8,115 nucleotides of DNA from an uncultured Candidatus Poseidoniales archaeon (GCA_950068635.1 CATMIM010000038.1:1-8115), one strand, 5' to 3'. Counted from the stretch's first letter, positions 1 through 5,771 are shown. A program made the numbers and translations. The notes: generated from the letters alone by a model not told the origin.

Positions 1-367
1 CGAGTGCGAGGAATTCATCCATCACTATGTCCGTGTAGGTCGCGCTGGTGCGGGTGACGCTGAACACCGCCATCGCGACCACCGCCGCGCTGAACGCTGA
101 GATGGCGATCGGCTGTATGTCCCAACCGAGGATCACCTGCACGCCACCGGTGCCGATGACCAGCGCCACGATGAGGAAGGAGCCCATCTGCACCATCTGG
201 GCACGCATCGAGGACAGTTCGCTGTTGGCGGCCAGCGCGACATCCATCTTCAGGCGGATGTAGCCGAGGATGCGATCGAGTTCGCGACCGCGGAGGATCT
301 CCTCGGCGGCCTCCAACGTCCTGATCGGCGCCTCGGACGGCTCGACGGACTCCGCTTCATCACTCAT
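1..367 (-). CDS. Small two-helix membrane protein, partial (C-terminus beyond left edge)
   Basis: I do not recognise this gene. The minus-strand frame is open from an ATG at 367 to the window edge, giving 122 residues with no stop. It begins MSDEAESVEP, an acidic stretch, followed by a charged, probably helical region (about residues 17-60, with AAEEILRGRELDRILGYIRL). Two likely membrane helices follow, at about 62-81 (SFLIVALVIGTGGVQVIL) and 86-105. After the second helix the chain continues VTRTSATYTDIVMDEFLAL. An in-frame ATG two codons upstream (373) is an equally possible start; neither has a strong ribosome site. It lies about 75-80 bases after the stop of the upstream minus-strand gene and may be co-transcribed with it and pop5. 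Two short helices after an amphipathic segment suggest an inner-membrane accessory protein, but no function can be assigned. That the frame is coding rests on its openness, GC-rich codon use and coherent membrane topology. Confidence 0.72.
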   Translation of the reverse strand, partial: MSDEAESVEPSEAPIRTLEAAEEILRGRELDRILGYIRLKMDVALAANSELSSMRAQMVQMGSFLIVALVIGTGGVQVILGWDIQPIAISAFSAAVVAMAVFSVTRTSATYTDIVMDEFLAL

Positions 368-447
368 GGCCATCCGACCCGGTCGCTGTTCATGAATGGC
401 ATCCCCCGAGGCGCGCGCATCGAGTGTAGTGGGGGGTTGACCCTGTA

Positions 448-1035
448 TCAGGAATCGTTGGCGGGCATCGTCGCCCACAGGAGGCTGGCGGACAGGAAGA
501 TCATCACCGACCCGAACCAGTCAGGCTCCCCTGGAGCGGGTGAACTGTCAGCGACCGACTGCTGCAGGAACGTGTTCGAGAGCAGGGTCGCCCAATCCAC
601 CGTGCATCCGGCCGAGAGGTCCACCTGACAACCGTTTGCGAGGCCAATGAAGAGGTTGAACAGAAGCAGCAGGAAAGCGAAGGCGCCTGCTAGCACCAGA
701 GCGAGGTTCACCCCTGGTTGCCGTAACAATCGGGTCGAAGGGAGCAGATTGGATAGCTGTGAGTTATCGGTAAACACCCATGCCCGGAGCCATTCACCGA
801 ATCCTGACCCGGAGGGGGACTCATGTGTCACTGGTGGCGCTTGTTCCTCATCCGGCTCCTCTGAGGCGGCCTCGACCGCCGCCGTCAGGTCCTCGTCATC
901 CGACTCATCCGCCTCTGCACCGTCATCGTCGGGATCGTAGTCACCCTCCTTGTAACGCTTCCACAGTTCGGATATCTCCGACGCCGACAGCCCTCGGCCG
1001 GAGTGGCTCTTGCGGAACTCGTTCCACGAATCCAT
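448..1035 (-). CDS. Acidic two-helix membrane protein with N-terminal WNEFRKSH motif
   Basis: This is a 195-residue protein of unknown function. Residues 1-30 form a compact basic, probably helical module (MDSWNEFRKSH, then LSASEISELWKRYKEG). It faintly resembles short HMG-box-like or viral DNA-binding helices (W/F...EIS..W..Y), but that likeness is by eye only. Residues 32-65 are a strongly acidic, disordered-looking linker (DPDDDGAEADESDDED and EEPDEEQ). Membrane helix 1 spans about 110-133 and helix 2 about 173-190. The loop between them has two cysteines (C136 and C144) that could form a disulfide if it faces outside. The ATG at 1035 has GGTG just upstream. It follows pop5 by 76 bases on the same strand and precedes another two-helix protein, so the three may form one transcription unit. 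The topology is reasonably secure; the DNA-binding idea is weak. Confidence 0.8.
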   Translation of the reverse strand: MDSWNEFRKSHSGRGLSASEISELWKRYKEGDYDPDDDGAEADESDDEDLTAAVEAASEEPDEEQAPPVTHESPSGSGFGEWLRAWVFTDNSQLSNLLPSTRLLRQPGVNLALVLAGAFAFLLLLFNLFIGLANGCQVDLSAGCTVDWATLLSNTFLQQSVADSSPAPGEPDWFGSVMIFLSASLLWATMPANDS

Positions 1036-1111
1036 CGCACCGGCTGGGCGCGTCTCCTACTTCAAGCGAGTGCTGAGAACGTCTTTCGCGCCGCGCTCCG
1101 GAGAGGCTGGC

Positions 1112-1417
1112 TCATCTCCGACGGGGAGGACGGTCGATGCCGAGTCTCTGGCGAACCAGCCTGATCTTGCCCGAGGCGGTCACGCAGCGGACGCCTTCGA
1201 AGCCGGGTTCGAGCACGGCGCGGGAGTCAGCGTAGTGTTCCAGGCGGACGCGGACGATGGCGGAGTTGTCCTTGAAGTCGTACAGGCGCCAGTCTTCGCC
1301 CAGAGCAGGGATGCGTTCCAGAACCTCCTGAAGGTCGTCGCGAGTGCTGAACACGGCGTCGACCTCGAGTCCGAGCCAACGACGCTTGCCGCGGGCCGCC
1401 TTGCGCAGTCTGGGCAT
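1112..1417 (-). CDS. rnp2: RNase P protein component 2 (Pop5/Rpp14 family)
   Basis: This is the archaeal Pop5 protein, which binds the RNase P catalytic RNA together with Rpp30 and helps remove 5' leaders from pre-tRNAs in the cytoplasm. Read from the ATG at 1417, it has 101 residues and the family layout. A basic N-terminus (MPRLRKAARGKRRWLGLEV) corresponds to the KRRYIxFEV start typical of Pop5. A helical part follows (RDDLQEVLERIPALGEDW), then the strand NSAIVRVRLEHY, and a C-terminal ATASGK-like element (RCVTASGKIRLVRQRLG) matching the family's SGTI(K/R) signature, ending in a basic PPRRR tail. An in-frame ATG at 1438 adds MPRRERA and cannot be excluded. Frames further upstream overlap the divergent plus-strand gene and are not expected to be translated. 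The length is near the shorter archaeal members. The identification comes from motif order, not a database match. Confidence 0.82.
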   Translation of the reverse strand: MPRLRKAARGKRRWLGLEVDAVFSTRDDLQEVLERIPALGEDWRLYDFKDNSAIVRVRLEHYADSRAVLEPGFEGVRCVTASGKIRLVRQRLGIDRPPRRR

Positions 1418-1472
1418 CGCTCGCTCGCGGCGGGGCATCGGCCTTAACAGGATGGTGCGCCACCGAATCACC
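1418..1472. promoter_or_regulatory. Divergent start region between pop5 and the ten-helix gene
   Basis: The possible starts of the two divergent genes are only 13-55 bases apart (1417 or 1438 on the minus strand; 1452 or 1473 on the plus strand). Both promoters must therefore overlap, or lie within, the opposite gene's 5' end. The only AT-leaning patch is CCTTAACAG at 1442-1450; no convincing TATA box is visible. Transcripts could be leaderless or have short leaders. Confidence 0.35.
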
Positions 1473-2834
1473 ATGGAAGTAGAGCAGAGCGCCCCCGATG
1501 ATATCGTCGGGGATGAAGAGGATGAGCCGCTCTTCGGGTTGCGCGACCTGCTCGGGACGTTGCTCGATAGGCAGACGCTTCCGCACGTGCTGCTGCTCAC
1601 GCTGCTCTCCAGCGGACTGTTCGCGCTCACGAGCCTGACGGATGGCGCGTACGAGCTTACCTCGCTCGCCTTCCTTTCGCTCTCACTGGGTTACGCCCTG
1701 ACAGCCGTCCTGACCCGTTTCGGCTTCGTGCACGACTGGGTGCGCACCGACACCAGCGGATTGGAAACGAGTGGGGGCGTCAAAGGGCTGGCTCTACGCT
1801 CGCTCAAGGTCTGGTCCCTGCCATTGCTGCTGTCAGCGCTGATCGGTGGAATGGCCAAGGGGACAGTGCTCACCGATGACGCGTATGCCACATGGCCGGC
1901 GCTGGGCCTCGCCGGCCTGTTCATCGTCTGGTCCGCAGGTCAGGCGGGCTCGTTCCGCACGGCTTGCTCTTCATGGCTGGCAGGAAGCAGGAAAGCGCGC
2001 GACAGCAGACCCGGGCCGGGCAGCGTAGGCGGGATGTTCACTACGCACATGCTCGCGCTGCTCCTGCTCGCCGGGGCGCTGGCGTTCATGTTCGGCTATG
2101 GGGCGAGGGACCCGGCAGGTGCCGATCTCGACACGCATCTGCGCTGGGTCGGATTCGTGCTGGTCGTGGGGTTGATCCAGTTCGGCATCCTTCGCTGGCT
2201 GCGCTCACATTACGAGGCCGCGGCGGTGCGCAAGGGAAGCGCACGCTTCGCGCTGCGCTGGGGCATCGTTGCACAGGCGTTCGTCACCTGGCACATGCTG
2301 AGCGCGTGGCGCCGGTTCATCGACCCCCCCTCAGCGATGGCGCAACTGCTCGAGGAGAGCATCCTGATGATGTTCGCAGTCGTGATGGCGATCTGGGCGC
2401 TGTCCAGTCGCGGGGTCAAGAAGGGGAGCAAGCTGTTCAGCTCCGAGAACGCGCTCTTCTGGGGGTTGGCGTTCGGCTTCGGTTATGCCGGGAGCATCGC
2501 CATGATCACCCGGTTGTCGGGCGGCGGCCTTGCGACCACCATGGGATTCGGCCACCTCGTGACCGCAGGTGCGCTGATTCTGATGCATCCGGCGGTGATC
2601 ACCAGCCACAACAGCCTGCTGGCGACAACCTCGGAGGAAGATGAGGACGAAGTCGGCTCTGACCGAACCTCACAGGAGCCGGCATCCGTTGAGCCTGAAA
2701 GCGAGCCCGAAGAATCTCAGGACGAGGTGGAACTGGCTGAACCGGAGTTGGGGAGTTGGCCCGAGGATGAAGACGAAGGCGAAGATTGGGAACTCGACGA
2801 GTCGGATTTCGACGAACTGGAACTGCTTGATTGA
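1473..2834 (+). CDS. Polytopic membrane protein (about 10 helices) with acidic C-terminal tail
   Basis: This is an unrecognised integral membrane protein of 453 residues from the ATG at 1473 (MEVEQSAPDD), or 460 from an ATG at 1452. Frames upstream of 1452 are open but overlap pop5. After an acidic N-terminus there are about ten hydrophobic segments, including HVLLLTLLSSGLFALTSL, LAFLSLSLGYALTAVL, LPLLLSALIGG, HMLALLLLAGALAFMFGYG, VGFVLVVGLIQFGILRWL, SILMMFAVVMAIWAL, FWGLAFGFGYAGSIAMI and a final HLVTAGALILMHPAVIT. The last 67 residues (positions 2631-2831) hold 33 Asp/Glu and a single Arg, forming a disordered cytoplasmic-type tail that ends DELELLD. No transporter signature or catalytic motif was recognised. 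It stands alone on the plus strand between pop5 and the convergent FtsZ-like gene, so the context gives no function. A transporter or membrane scaffold is possible but unsupported. Confidence 0.85.
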   Translation: MEVEQSAPDDIVGDEEDEPLFGLRDLLGTLLDRQTLPHVLLLTLLSSGLFALTSLTDGAYELTSLAFLSLSLGYALTAVLTRFGFVHDWVRTDTSGLETSGGVKGLALRSLKVWSLPLLLSALIGGMAKGTVLTDDAYATWPALGLAGLFIVWSAGQAGSFRTACSSWLAGSRKARDSRPGPGSVGGMFTTHMLALLLLAGALAFMFGYGARDPAGADLDTHLRWVGFVLVVGLIQFGILRWLRSHYEAAAVRKGSARFALRWGIVAQAFVTWHMLSAWRRFIDPPSAMAQLLEESILMMFAVVMAIWALSSRGVKKGSKLFSSENALFWGLAFGFGYAGSIAMITRLSGGGLATTMGFGHLVTAGALILMHPAVITSHNSLLATTSEEDEDEVGSDRTSQEPASVEPESEPEESQDEVELAEPELGSWPEDEDEGEDWELDESDFDELELLD

Positions 2835-2836
2835 GT

Positions 2837-3739
2837 CTATAGACCACTGACAACAGCGACGACCCTCATCCTGCCGTCGAGTTCGTCAGCCATCCTTGCA
2901 CCAAGAATCACCTGTGAGTCGTCGCTGAACCCGCGGGTGAACGCGTCCGCCACCGAGTTCACCTGAGCGACCGTCATGCGCGGCCCGCCCTCGATCTGCA
3001 ACAAGCAGCCTGAGGCACCCTCCACCTTGAGCCCGGCGAGCGGGGAGGCGAGCGCCGAGCGGAACAGCGCCTCGGGATCCGTTGCATCTCCCTCAGCCAC
3101 CAGCAATGTGGCCTCGCCGGTGTGGCTGACCACTGCCCTCAGGTCCATCAGGTCGAGATTGATCAGCCCGACGCGGCCGAGGGTGAGCACGATGCCCTGC
3201 CCCAGTTCCCCCCCCCATGAGGCATCGCGTCGCCAGTCGGACCCGCGCTCCCGAGCCTGCCACGCGAGTCGGTCGAGTGACAGCCGCACGCACACATCTG
3301 ACGCCTCCTCGAGGCGTGGCAAAGCGGCCTCCGCCAGCGCGCATCTGGCTGGTTGGTCCTCAAATGGAGTGGCGGCGACCGACAGCACCAGCGCCCCGTT
3401 CTGCTTCGCCTGGGCCGCCAGCGCATGGGAGGCACCCGTGCCGGCGCCGCCGCCGAGACCTGTCAGCAGCAGGAGCAGTTCGACCGGCGCCAGCATCTGT
3501 TCGGTCAGCTGCTTGGCGCGGCGCATATGCGACTCGGCCAGTTCAGGAAGCGCCGCGCACCCTTGCGATGATGTGTCCCCCAAGGGAAGGCAGTGTGCGT
3601 GGCGGGCGTCCTCGAACGAACGTTCGTCGGCATCGACCAGCAGCAGATCGGCATAGTCGGAGCAGTTGTCATGGGCGCGCCGCGCCCACAGGCAACCGAG
3701 CCCTCCGACTCCCGCCACGAGTATGCTGCCGTCGTGCAT
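2837..3739 (-). CDS. Divergent FtsZ/tubulin-family GTPase
   Basis: This is a 300-residue protein with the FtsZ fold layout. FtsZ proteins polymerise in a GTP-dependent way at the cytoplasmic membrane face, usually for division. The N-terminus has the nucleotide loop GVGGLG (10-15), then strand LLLVDAD (32-38). The tubulin signature is GGGAGTGA (96-103). A core follows with AATPFEDQPAR (122-132) and DRLAW (156-160), and the catalytic T7 loop GLINLDLMDL (191-200) keeps N194, D196 and D199. The C-terminal domain (GASGCLLQIEGGPRMTVAQVN, then VILGARMADELDGRMRVVAVVSG) closely follows the FtsZ pattern. Deviations: the loop 1 asparagine is missing (GCLWAR), no GLGAGG T3 motif is visible after residue 54, and the IPND guanine-contact motif reads LSLD (153-156). 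There is little N- or C-terminal extension and no recognisable C-terminal peptide. GGGTGGAGA lies just upstream of the ATG, 43 bases after the TPR gene. It is probably a paralogue rather than a housekeeping FtsZ, but the lineage's only FtsZ is not excluded. Confidence 0.87.
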   Translation of the reverse strand: MHDGSILVAGVGGLGCLWARRAHDNCSDYADLLLVDADERSFEDARHAHCLPLGDTSSQGCAALPELAESHMRRAKQLTEQMLAPVELLLLLTGLGGGAGTGASHALAAQAKQNGALVLSVAATPFEDQPARCALAEAALPRLEEASDVCVRLSLDRLAWQARERGSDWRRDASWGGELGQGIVLTLGRVGLINLDLMDLRAVVSHTGEATLLVAEGDATDPEALFRSALASPLAGLKVEGASGCLLQIEGGPRMTVAQVNSVADAFTRGFSDDSQVILGARMADELDGRMRVVAVVSGL

Positions 3740-3782
3740 GTCTCCACCCGGCGCTATGCGAACCGTTGAACTTTCGGATGGC

Positions 3783-4121
3783 TCAGTCGTACGTCAGGTA
3801 TCTTTGGTACCTTCTGCGCTCATCGCGAGCCCAGGCGTTGTCCGGCTCTCGCTCGAGCACCTTCTCATAGTACTCGACCGCCCTCTCGAACTCAGAGAGA
3901 TACTTCCCGTACAGGTGTCCGAGCACCGAGAGCACAGGAATGCAGAGGGGGTCCTCCTCCTCCATCGACTTGAGAATCTCCTCCGCCGCCGACAGGTCAT
4001 GCCGCTCCATCAGCGTCTCCGCCTCGTCGAGCCGGGACAGTTGATCGTCGTTCAACTGGTAGACGTTCTTCCACCTTCTGTCGCCCACCGACCACACCTC
4101 GGCTGACCACGGTGTGCCCAC
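3783..4121 (-). CDS. Short TPR protein upstream of the FtsZ-like gene
   Basis: This is a 112-residue soluble helical protein, probably a protein-binding adaptor. Residues 24-57 form a helix pair (LDEAETLMERHDLSAAEEIL and the following KSMEEEDP). Residues 62-95 form a clear TPR-type unit with VLGHLYGKY, FERAVEYYEKVLE and a closing EPDNAWA. The tail RRRYQRYLTYD is basic and aromatic. The start is a GTG at 4121. The frame remains open upstream to a stop at 4221-4223 but has no ATG, GTG or TTG there, so 4121 is the first usable start; the upstream part would read CRTCKGLKW. The FtsZ-like gene follows 43 bases later on the same strand, which suggests co-transcription and perhaps a physical partnership. 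Partners cannot be read from the sequence. Confidence 0.78.
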   Translation of the reverse strand: MGTPWSAEVWSVGDRRWKNVYQLNDDQLSRLDEAETLMERHDLSAAEEILKSMEEEDPLCIPVLSVLGHLYGKYLSEFERAVEYYEKVLEREPDNAWARDERRRYQRYLTYD

Positions 4122-4224
4122 CCACTTCAGCCCTTTGCACGTACGGCACTCCAGCGCTGGGTTGAGGCGGGCGGTTTTCGATGGCAGAAATCGAGGGACT
4201 GCGGCGCAGTCGAGACCTGCTCAT

Positions 4225-4265
4225 CAGCAAACGATTATTAGACCGAATCAGGTCGGTCGATTCAC
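4225..4265 (+). promoter_or_regulatory. Candidate promoter with operator-like palindrome for the respiratory operon
   Basis: An AT-rich island, unusual in this GC-rich window, lies before the operon. CAGCAAAC (4225-4232) fits the purine-rich BRE position and GATTATTAG (4233-4241) is a TATA-like element. Immediately downstream, GACCGA (4241-4246) and TCGGTC (4253-4258) form a perfect 6-base inverted repeat with a 6-base spacer. If transcription starts about 25 bases after the TATA-like element, the palindrome would sit between TATA and start site, a common place for archaeal repressor operators. An RNA hairpin is an alternative. Confidence 0.4.
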
Positions 4266-4282
4266 CATAGGCAGGGTATTCC

Positions 4283-5107
4283 ATGAGCCGTTTGCCAAGC
4301 CGTCTCAGACCGCTGTTGGCGGTGGTGTTGCTGACGCTTCTTCTGGCCGGCGCGAGCCAAGCCCGCCCGGGGGGGATAACAGGAGATGAGGCCGAGGGTG
4401 GAACCGACGTGGCGACCACCGGTTGCACATGTCACACGAACAACACCATCGCCCCCTTGAACTCCGTCACGCTCATCCTCGACGGGGTTCCGTACCACTG
4501 GGTGGCAGGCTCTGCATACGAGTTGACGATCCAACTCATCGGCGGCCCCTCGATCGACACATCCTCGAACACGGGCGGCTTCTCGATGCGCGTCAGCGCA
4601 GGTGAACTCTCGGCCGCAGCAGGCTTCGAATCGCTGGTTCAGAACGGTGACGACGCCACCACGTTGACGCACACGGCATCAGGTGCGCAGACCCCTGACC
4701 GCATCTGGAAGGTGATCTGGACCGCACCTGCAGCGGGAAGCGGCGAGGTCGACATCTGGCTGGCTGGGAACTCGGTCGATGGCAACCAGGCACCGATGGC
4801 ACCCGACTCCTGGAACCGGCTGTCGCTTCCGCTAGGCGAAGGCGAGGACGATGGACGCACCCGCACCGTGTTCGCGGGCGACGGCAACATCGCCGCACCG
4901 GAGGCGCACTCAGGTGAACTCGACCTGCACCACATGGGTGCGAAATTCCGCGCTCACTGGCTCGGTCTGCTCGGCTTCGCCGCGGTGATATCGGTGATGC
5001 TGTTCTGCGGATTCTTCCTGCGCTTCGGGTTCAGCCGCCACTACGAGGGGCGCAGCAACCTGCTGAAACTGCGCATCAAGCATCTGAGGAGAGGTGACCA
5101 GGTATGA
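4283..5107 (+). CDS. Secreted membrane-anchored Reeler-like protein with CxCH motif
   Basis: This 274-residue protein is the first gene of the respiratory operon. Residues 1-28 form a Sec-type signal (basic MSRLPSRLRP, then LLAVVLLTLLLAGASQA). The exported part has GCTCHTNN with C48, C50 and H51, then a beta-rich domain (about 58-185) with SVTLILDGVP, the GGFSMRVSAGEL segment, TLTHTASG, WKVIWTAPAAGSGEVDIWLAGN and DSWN. This order (cysteine/histidine motif, GGF, L.HT, W...W.AP, AGN, D.WN) matches Reeler-like domains of bacterial surface and cytochrome-associated proteins, as I recall the family. One membrane helix (about 226-248) and a basic cytoplasmic tail follow. The CxCH has one residue fewer than the CxxCH of c-type cytochromes, so heme attachment is uncertain; it may bind a metal instead. 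Its place ahead of Rieske and cytochrome b suggests a role in electron transfer or assembly at the outer membrane face. Confidence 0.8.
   Translation: MSRLPSRLRPLLAVVLLTLLLAGASQARPGGITGDEAEGGTDVATTGCTCHTNNTIAPLNSVTLILDGVPYHWVAGSAYELTIQLIGGPSIDTSSNTGGFSMRVSAGELSAAAGFESLVQNGDDATTLTHTASGAQTPDRIWKVIWTAPAAGSGEVDIWLAGNSVDGNQAPMAPDSWNRLSLPLGEGEDDGRTRTVFAGDGNIAAPEAHSGELDLHHMGAKFRAHWLGLLGFAAVISVMLFCGFFLRFGFSRHYEGRSNLLKLRIKHLRRGDQV
5091..5097 (+). promoter_or_regulatory. Shine-Dalgarno site inside the preceding gene
   Basis: GAGGTGA, complementary to the archaeal 16S 3' end, lies 6 bases before the ATG at 5104 and inside the last codons of the Reeler-like gene. It supports reinitiation at the ATGA overlap. 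Confidence 0.75.
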
Positions 5108-5322
5108 GCGACGCCGAGAAACTCGAAGCGTGGAGAACCGCGCTCGCCGCCCACGTCGACCGACTCGCCGAGAAGCACGTGCGTGAACGACTGGCGGCAC
5201 GTGAAGCACCGCGAGCAGGGTTGACGGATGCTGCGCTCGACGCGAAACCAGAACAGCATCCGCCTCGAACACCACCCGAATCGGTGAGTGGGCCTGAAGA
5301 CCACAGGAGGTTGTCCGGATGA
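5104..5322 (+). CDS. Small hydrophilic protein of the respiratory operon
   Basis: This 72-residue protein of unknown function overlaps the preceding gene by 4 bases (ATGA) and the next gene by 4 bases, so all three are translationally coupled. A strong GAGGTGA site stands 6 bases before its ATG. Residues 4-35 are rich in Ala, Glu, Arg and Leu (EAWRTALAAHVDRLAEKHV, then RERLAAREAP) and probably form one amphipathic helix. The second half is Pro/Glu/His-rich and disordered-looking (PEQHPPRTPPESVSGPEDH). There is no signal peptide, membrane helix or cysteine, so it should be cytoplasmic. A role as a small accessory or assembly factor for the complex is inferred from position only. It could be a poorly conserved spacer gene, but the double ATGA coupling argues that it is translated. 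Confidence 0.75.
   Translation: MSDAEKLEAWRTALAAHVDRLAEKHVRERLAAREAPRAGLTDAALDAKPEQHPPRTPPESVSGPEDHRRLSG
5305..5310 (+). promoter_or_regulatory. Shine-Dalgarno site for the 149-residue gene
   Basis: AGGAGG lies 8 bases before the ATG at 5319, within the 3' end of the 72-residue gene. It supports the ATG that overlaps the previous stop. Confidence 0.7.
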
Positions 5323-5768
5323 AGCGGGACACGGTGGTGAAACTGCTGGAGCAGGTGGCCAGCGGCGATGTCAGTGTGGAAGACGCCCGAGCAGCATTGG
5401 ATGGGGTGGAACTCGACGAGGACACCTACATCTCGGCGCTCGATCACGGCGTGTTCAACGAACCGGAGCCGGGCACGATCGTCAGGGCGAGCATGTCTCC
5501 GACCGGTGAGTCGGCATTGGTGGTGCTCACCTTCGTCTGGGGGTTGGGCTGGACGCTCTACTGGGCAGGAGCGACTACCTACGGGCTGTTCGCTGACTGG
5601 GACCAGCAGCTGCTCTCATTCTTCTTCGGGATGACGATGGTGACGCTGATCATCATGGGCATCGTCTACCTGAAGTGGGTCATGCCCGATGTGGTCATCG
5701 TCAAGCATCGGCGAAACAAGTACATGAGCCAGAAGGACCCGGACAGCTGGTTCGATTACAAGGTGTGA
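5319..5768 (+). CDS. Two-helix membrane protein with SHOCT-like N-terminal helix pair
   Basis: This 149-residue protein is of unknown function. Residues 1-31 (VVKLLEQVASGDVSVEDARAAL) resemble the small helical modules of the SHOCT-like type, in which a helix is followed by G-x-(I/V)-(S/T)-x-E-E/D-A. A linker follows, then two membrane helices at about 66-90 (ALVVLTFVWGLGWTLYWAG) and 98-121 (LLSFFFGMTMVTLIIMGIVY). The C-terminus is charged (VIVKHRRNKYMSQKDPDSWF, ending DYKV). A helical hairpin with both ends on the cytoplasmic side is the simplest topology. It is coupled by a 4-base overlap to the 72-residue gene, and the Rieske gene starts 4 bases after its stop. It is probably an extra subunit or assembly factor of the quinol-oxidising complex. 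That role is inferred from the operon alone; I know no named family that fits the whole protein. Confidence 0.8.
   Translation: MKRDTVVKLLEQVASGDVSVEDARAALDGVELDEDTYISALDHGVFNEPEPGTIVRASMSPTGESALVVLTFVWGLGWTLYWAGATTYGLFADWDQQLLSFFFGMTMVTLIIMGIVYLKWVMPDVVIVKHRRNKYMSQKDPDSWFDYKV
5761..5765 (+). promoter_or_regulatory. Shine-Dalgarno site for the Rieske gene
   Basis: AGGTG, within the last codons of the preceding gene, lies 6 bases before the ATG at 5772 and supports that start. Confidence 0.6.
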
Positions 5769-5771
5769 GAC

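Noticed and set aside
368..447. Possible terminator or RNA in the gap between the two small membrane protein genes
   Set aside because: Only a G-run and an alternating GC stretch are present; no stable stem followed by a T-run and no tRNA-like elements were seen.
1892..2644. Plus-strand 250-codon frame inside the ten-helix gene
   Set aside because: Arg/Gly/His-rich product with no hydrophobic segments, overlapping a frame with coherent membrane helices.
3217..3870. Plus-strand open frames across the FtsZ-like gene (also 2976-3656)
   Set aside because: They are opposite to a gene with clear FtsZ motifs and have Ser/Arg/Pro-rich compositions typical of shadows.
4151..4160. Perfect 10-base palindrome CCAGCGCTGG upstream of the TPR gene
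   Set aside because: Short GC palindromes are expected by chance in DNA this GC-rich, and no promoter element is placed near it convincingly.
4181..4270. Short plus-strand frame of 29 codons (MAEIEGLRRSRDLLISKRLL...) just before the respiratory operon
   Set aside because: It has no ribosome site, uses TTA codons that are rare in neighbouring genes, and covers the candidate promoter. A small leader peptide is not fully excluded.
3997..4428. Minus-strand 143-codon frame across the divergent intergenic region
   Set aside because: It overlaps both the TPR gene and the signal-peptide end of the CxCH gene and has a shadow-like composition.
4428..4439. Reading GCTCH as a standard c-type heme site
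   Set aside because: The motif has one residue between the cysteines (CxCH), not two (CxxCH), so a canonical heme c site cannot be claimed.
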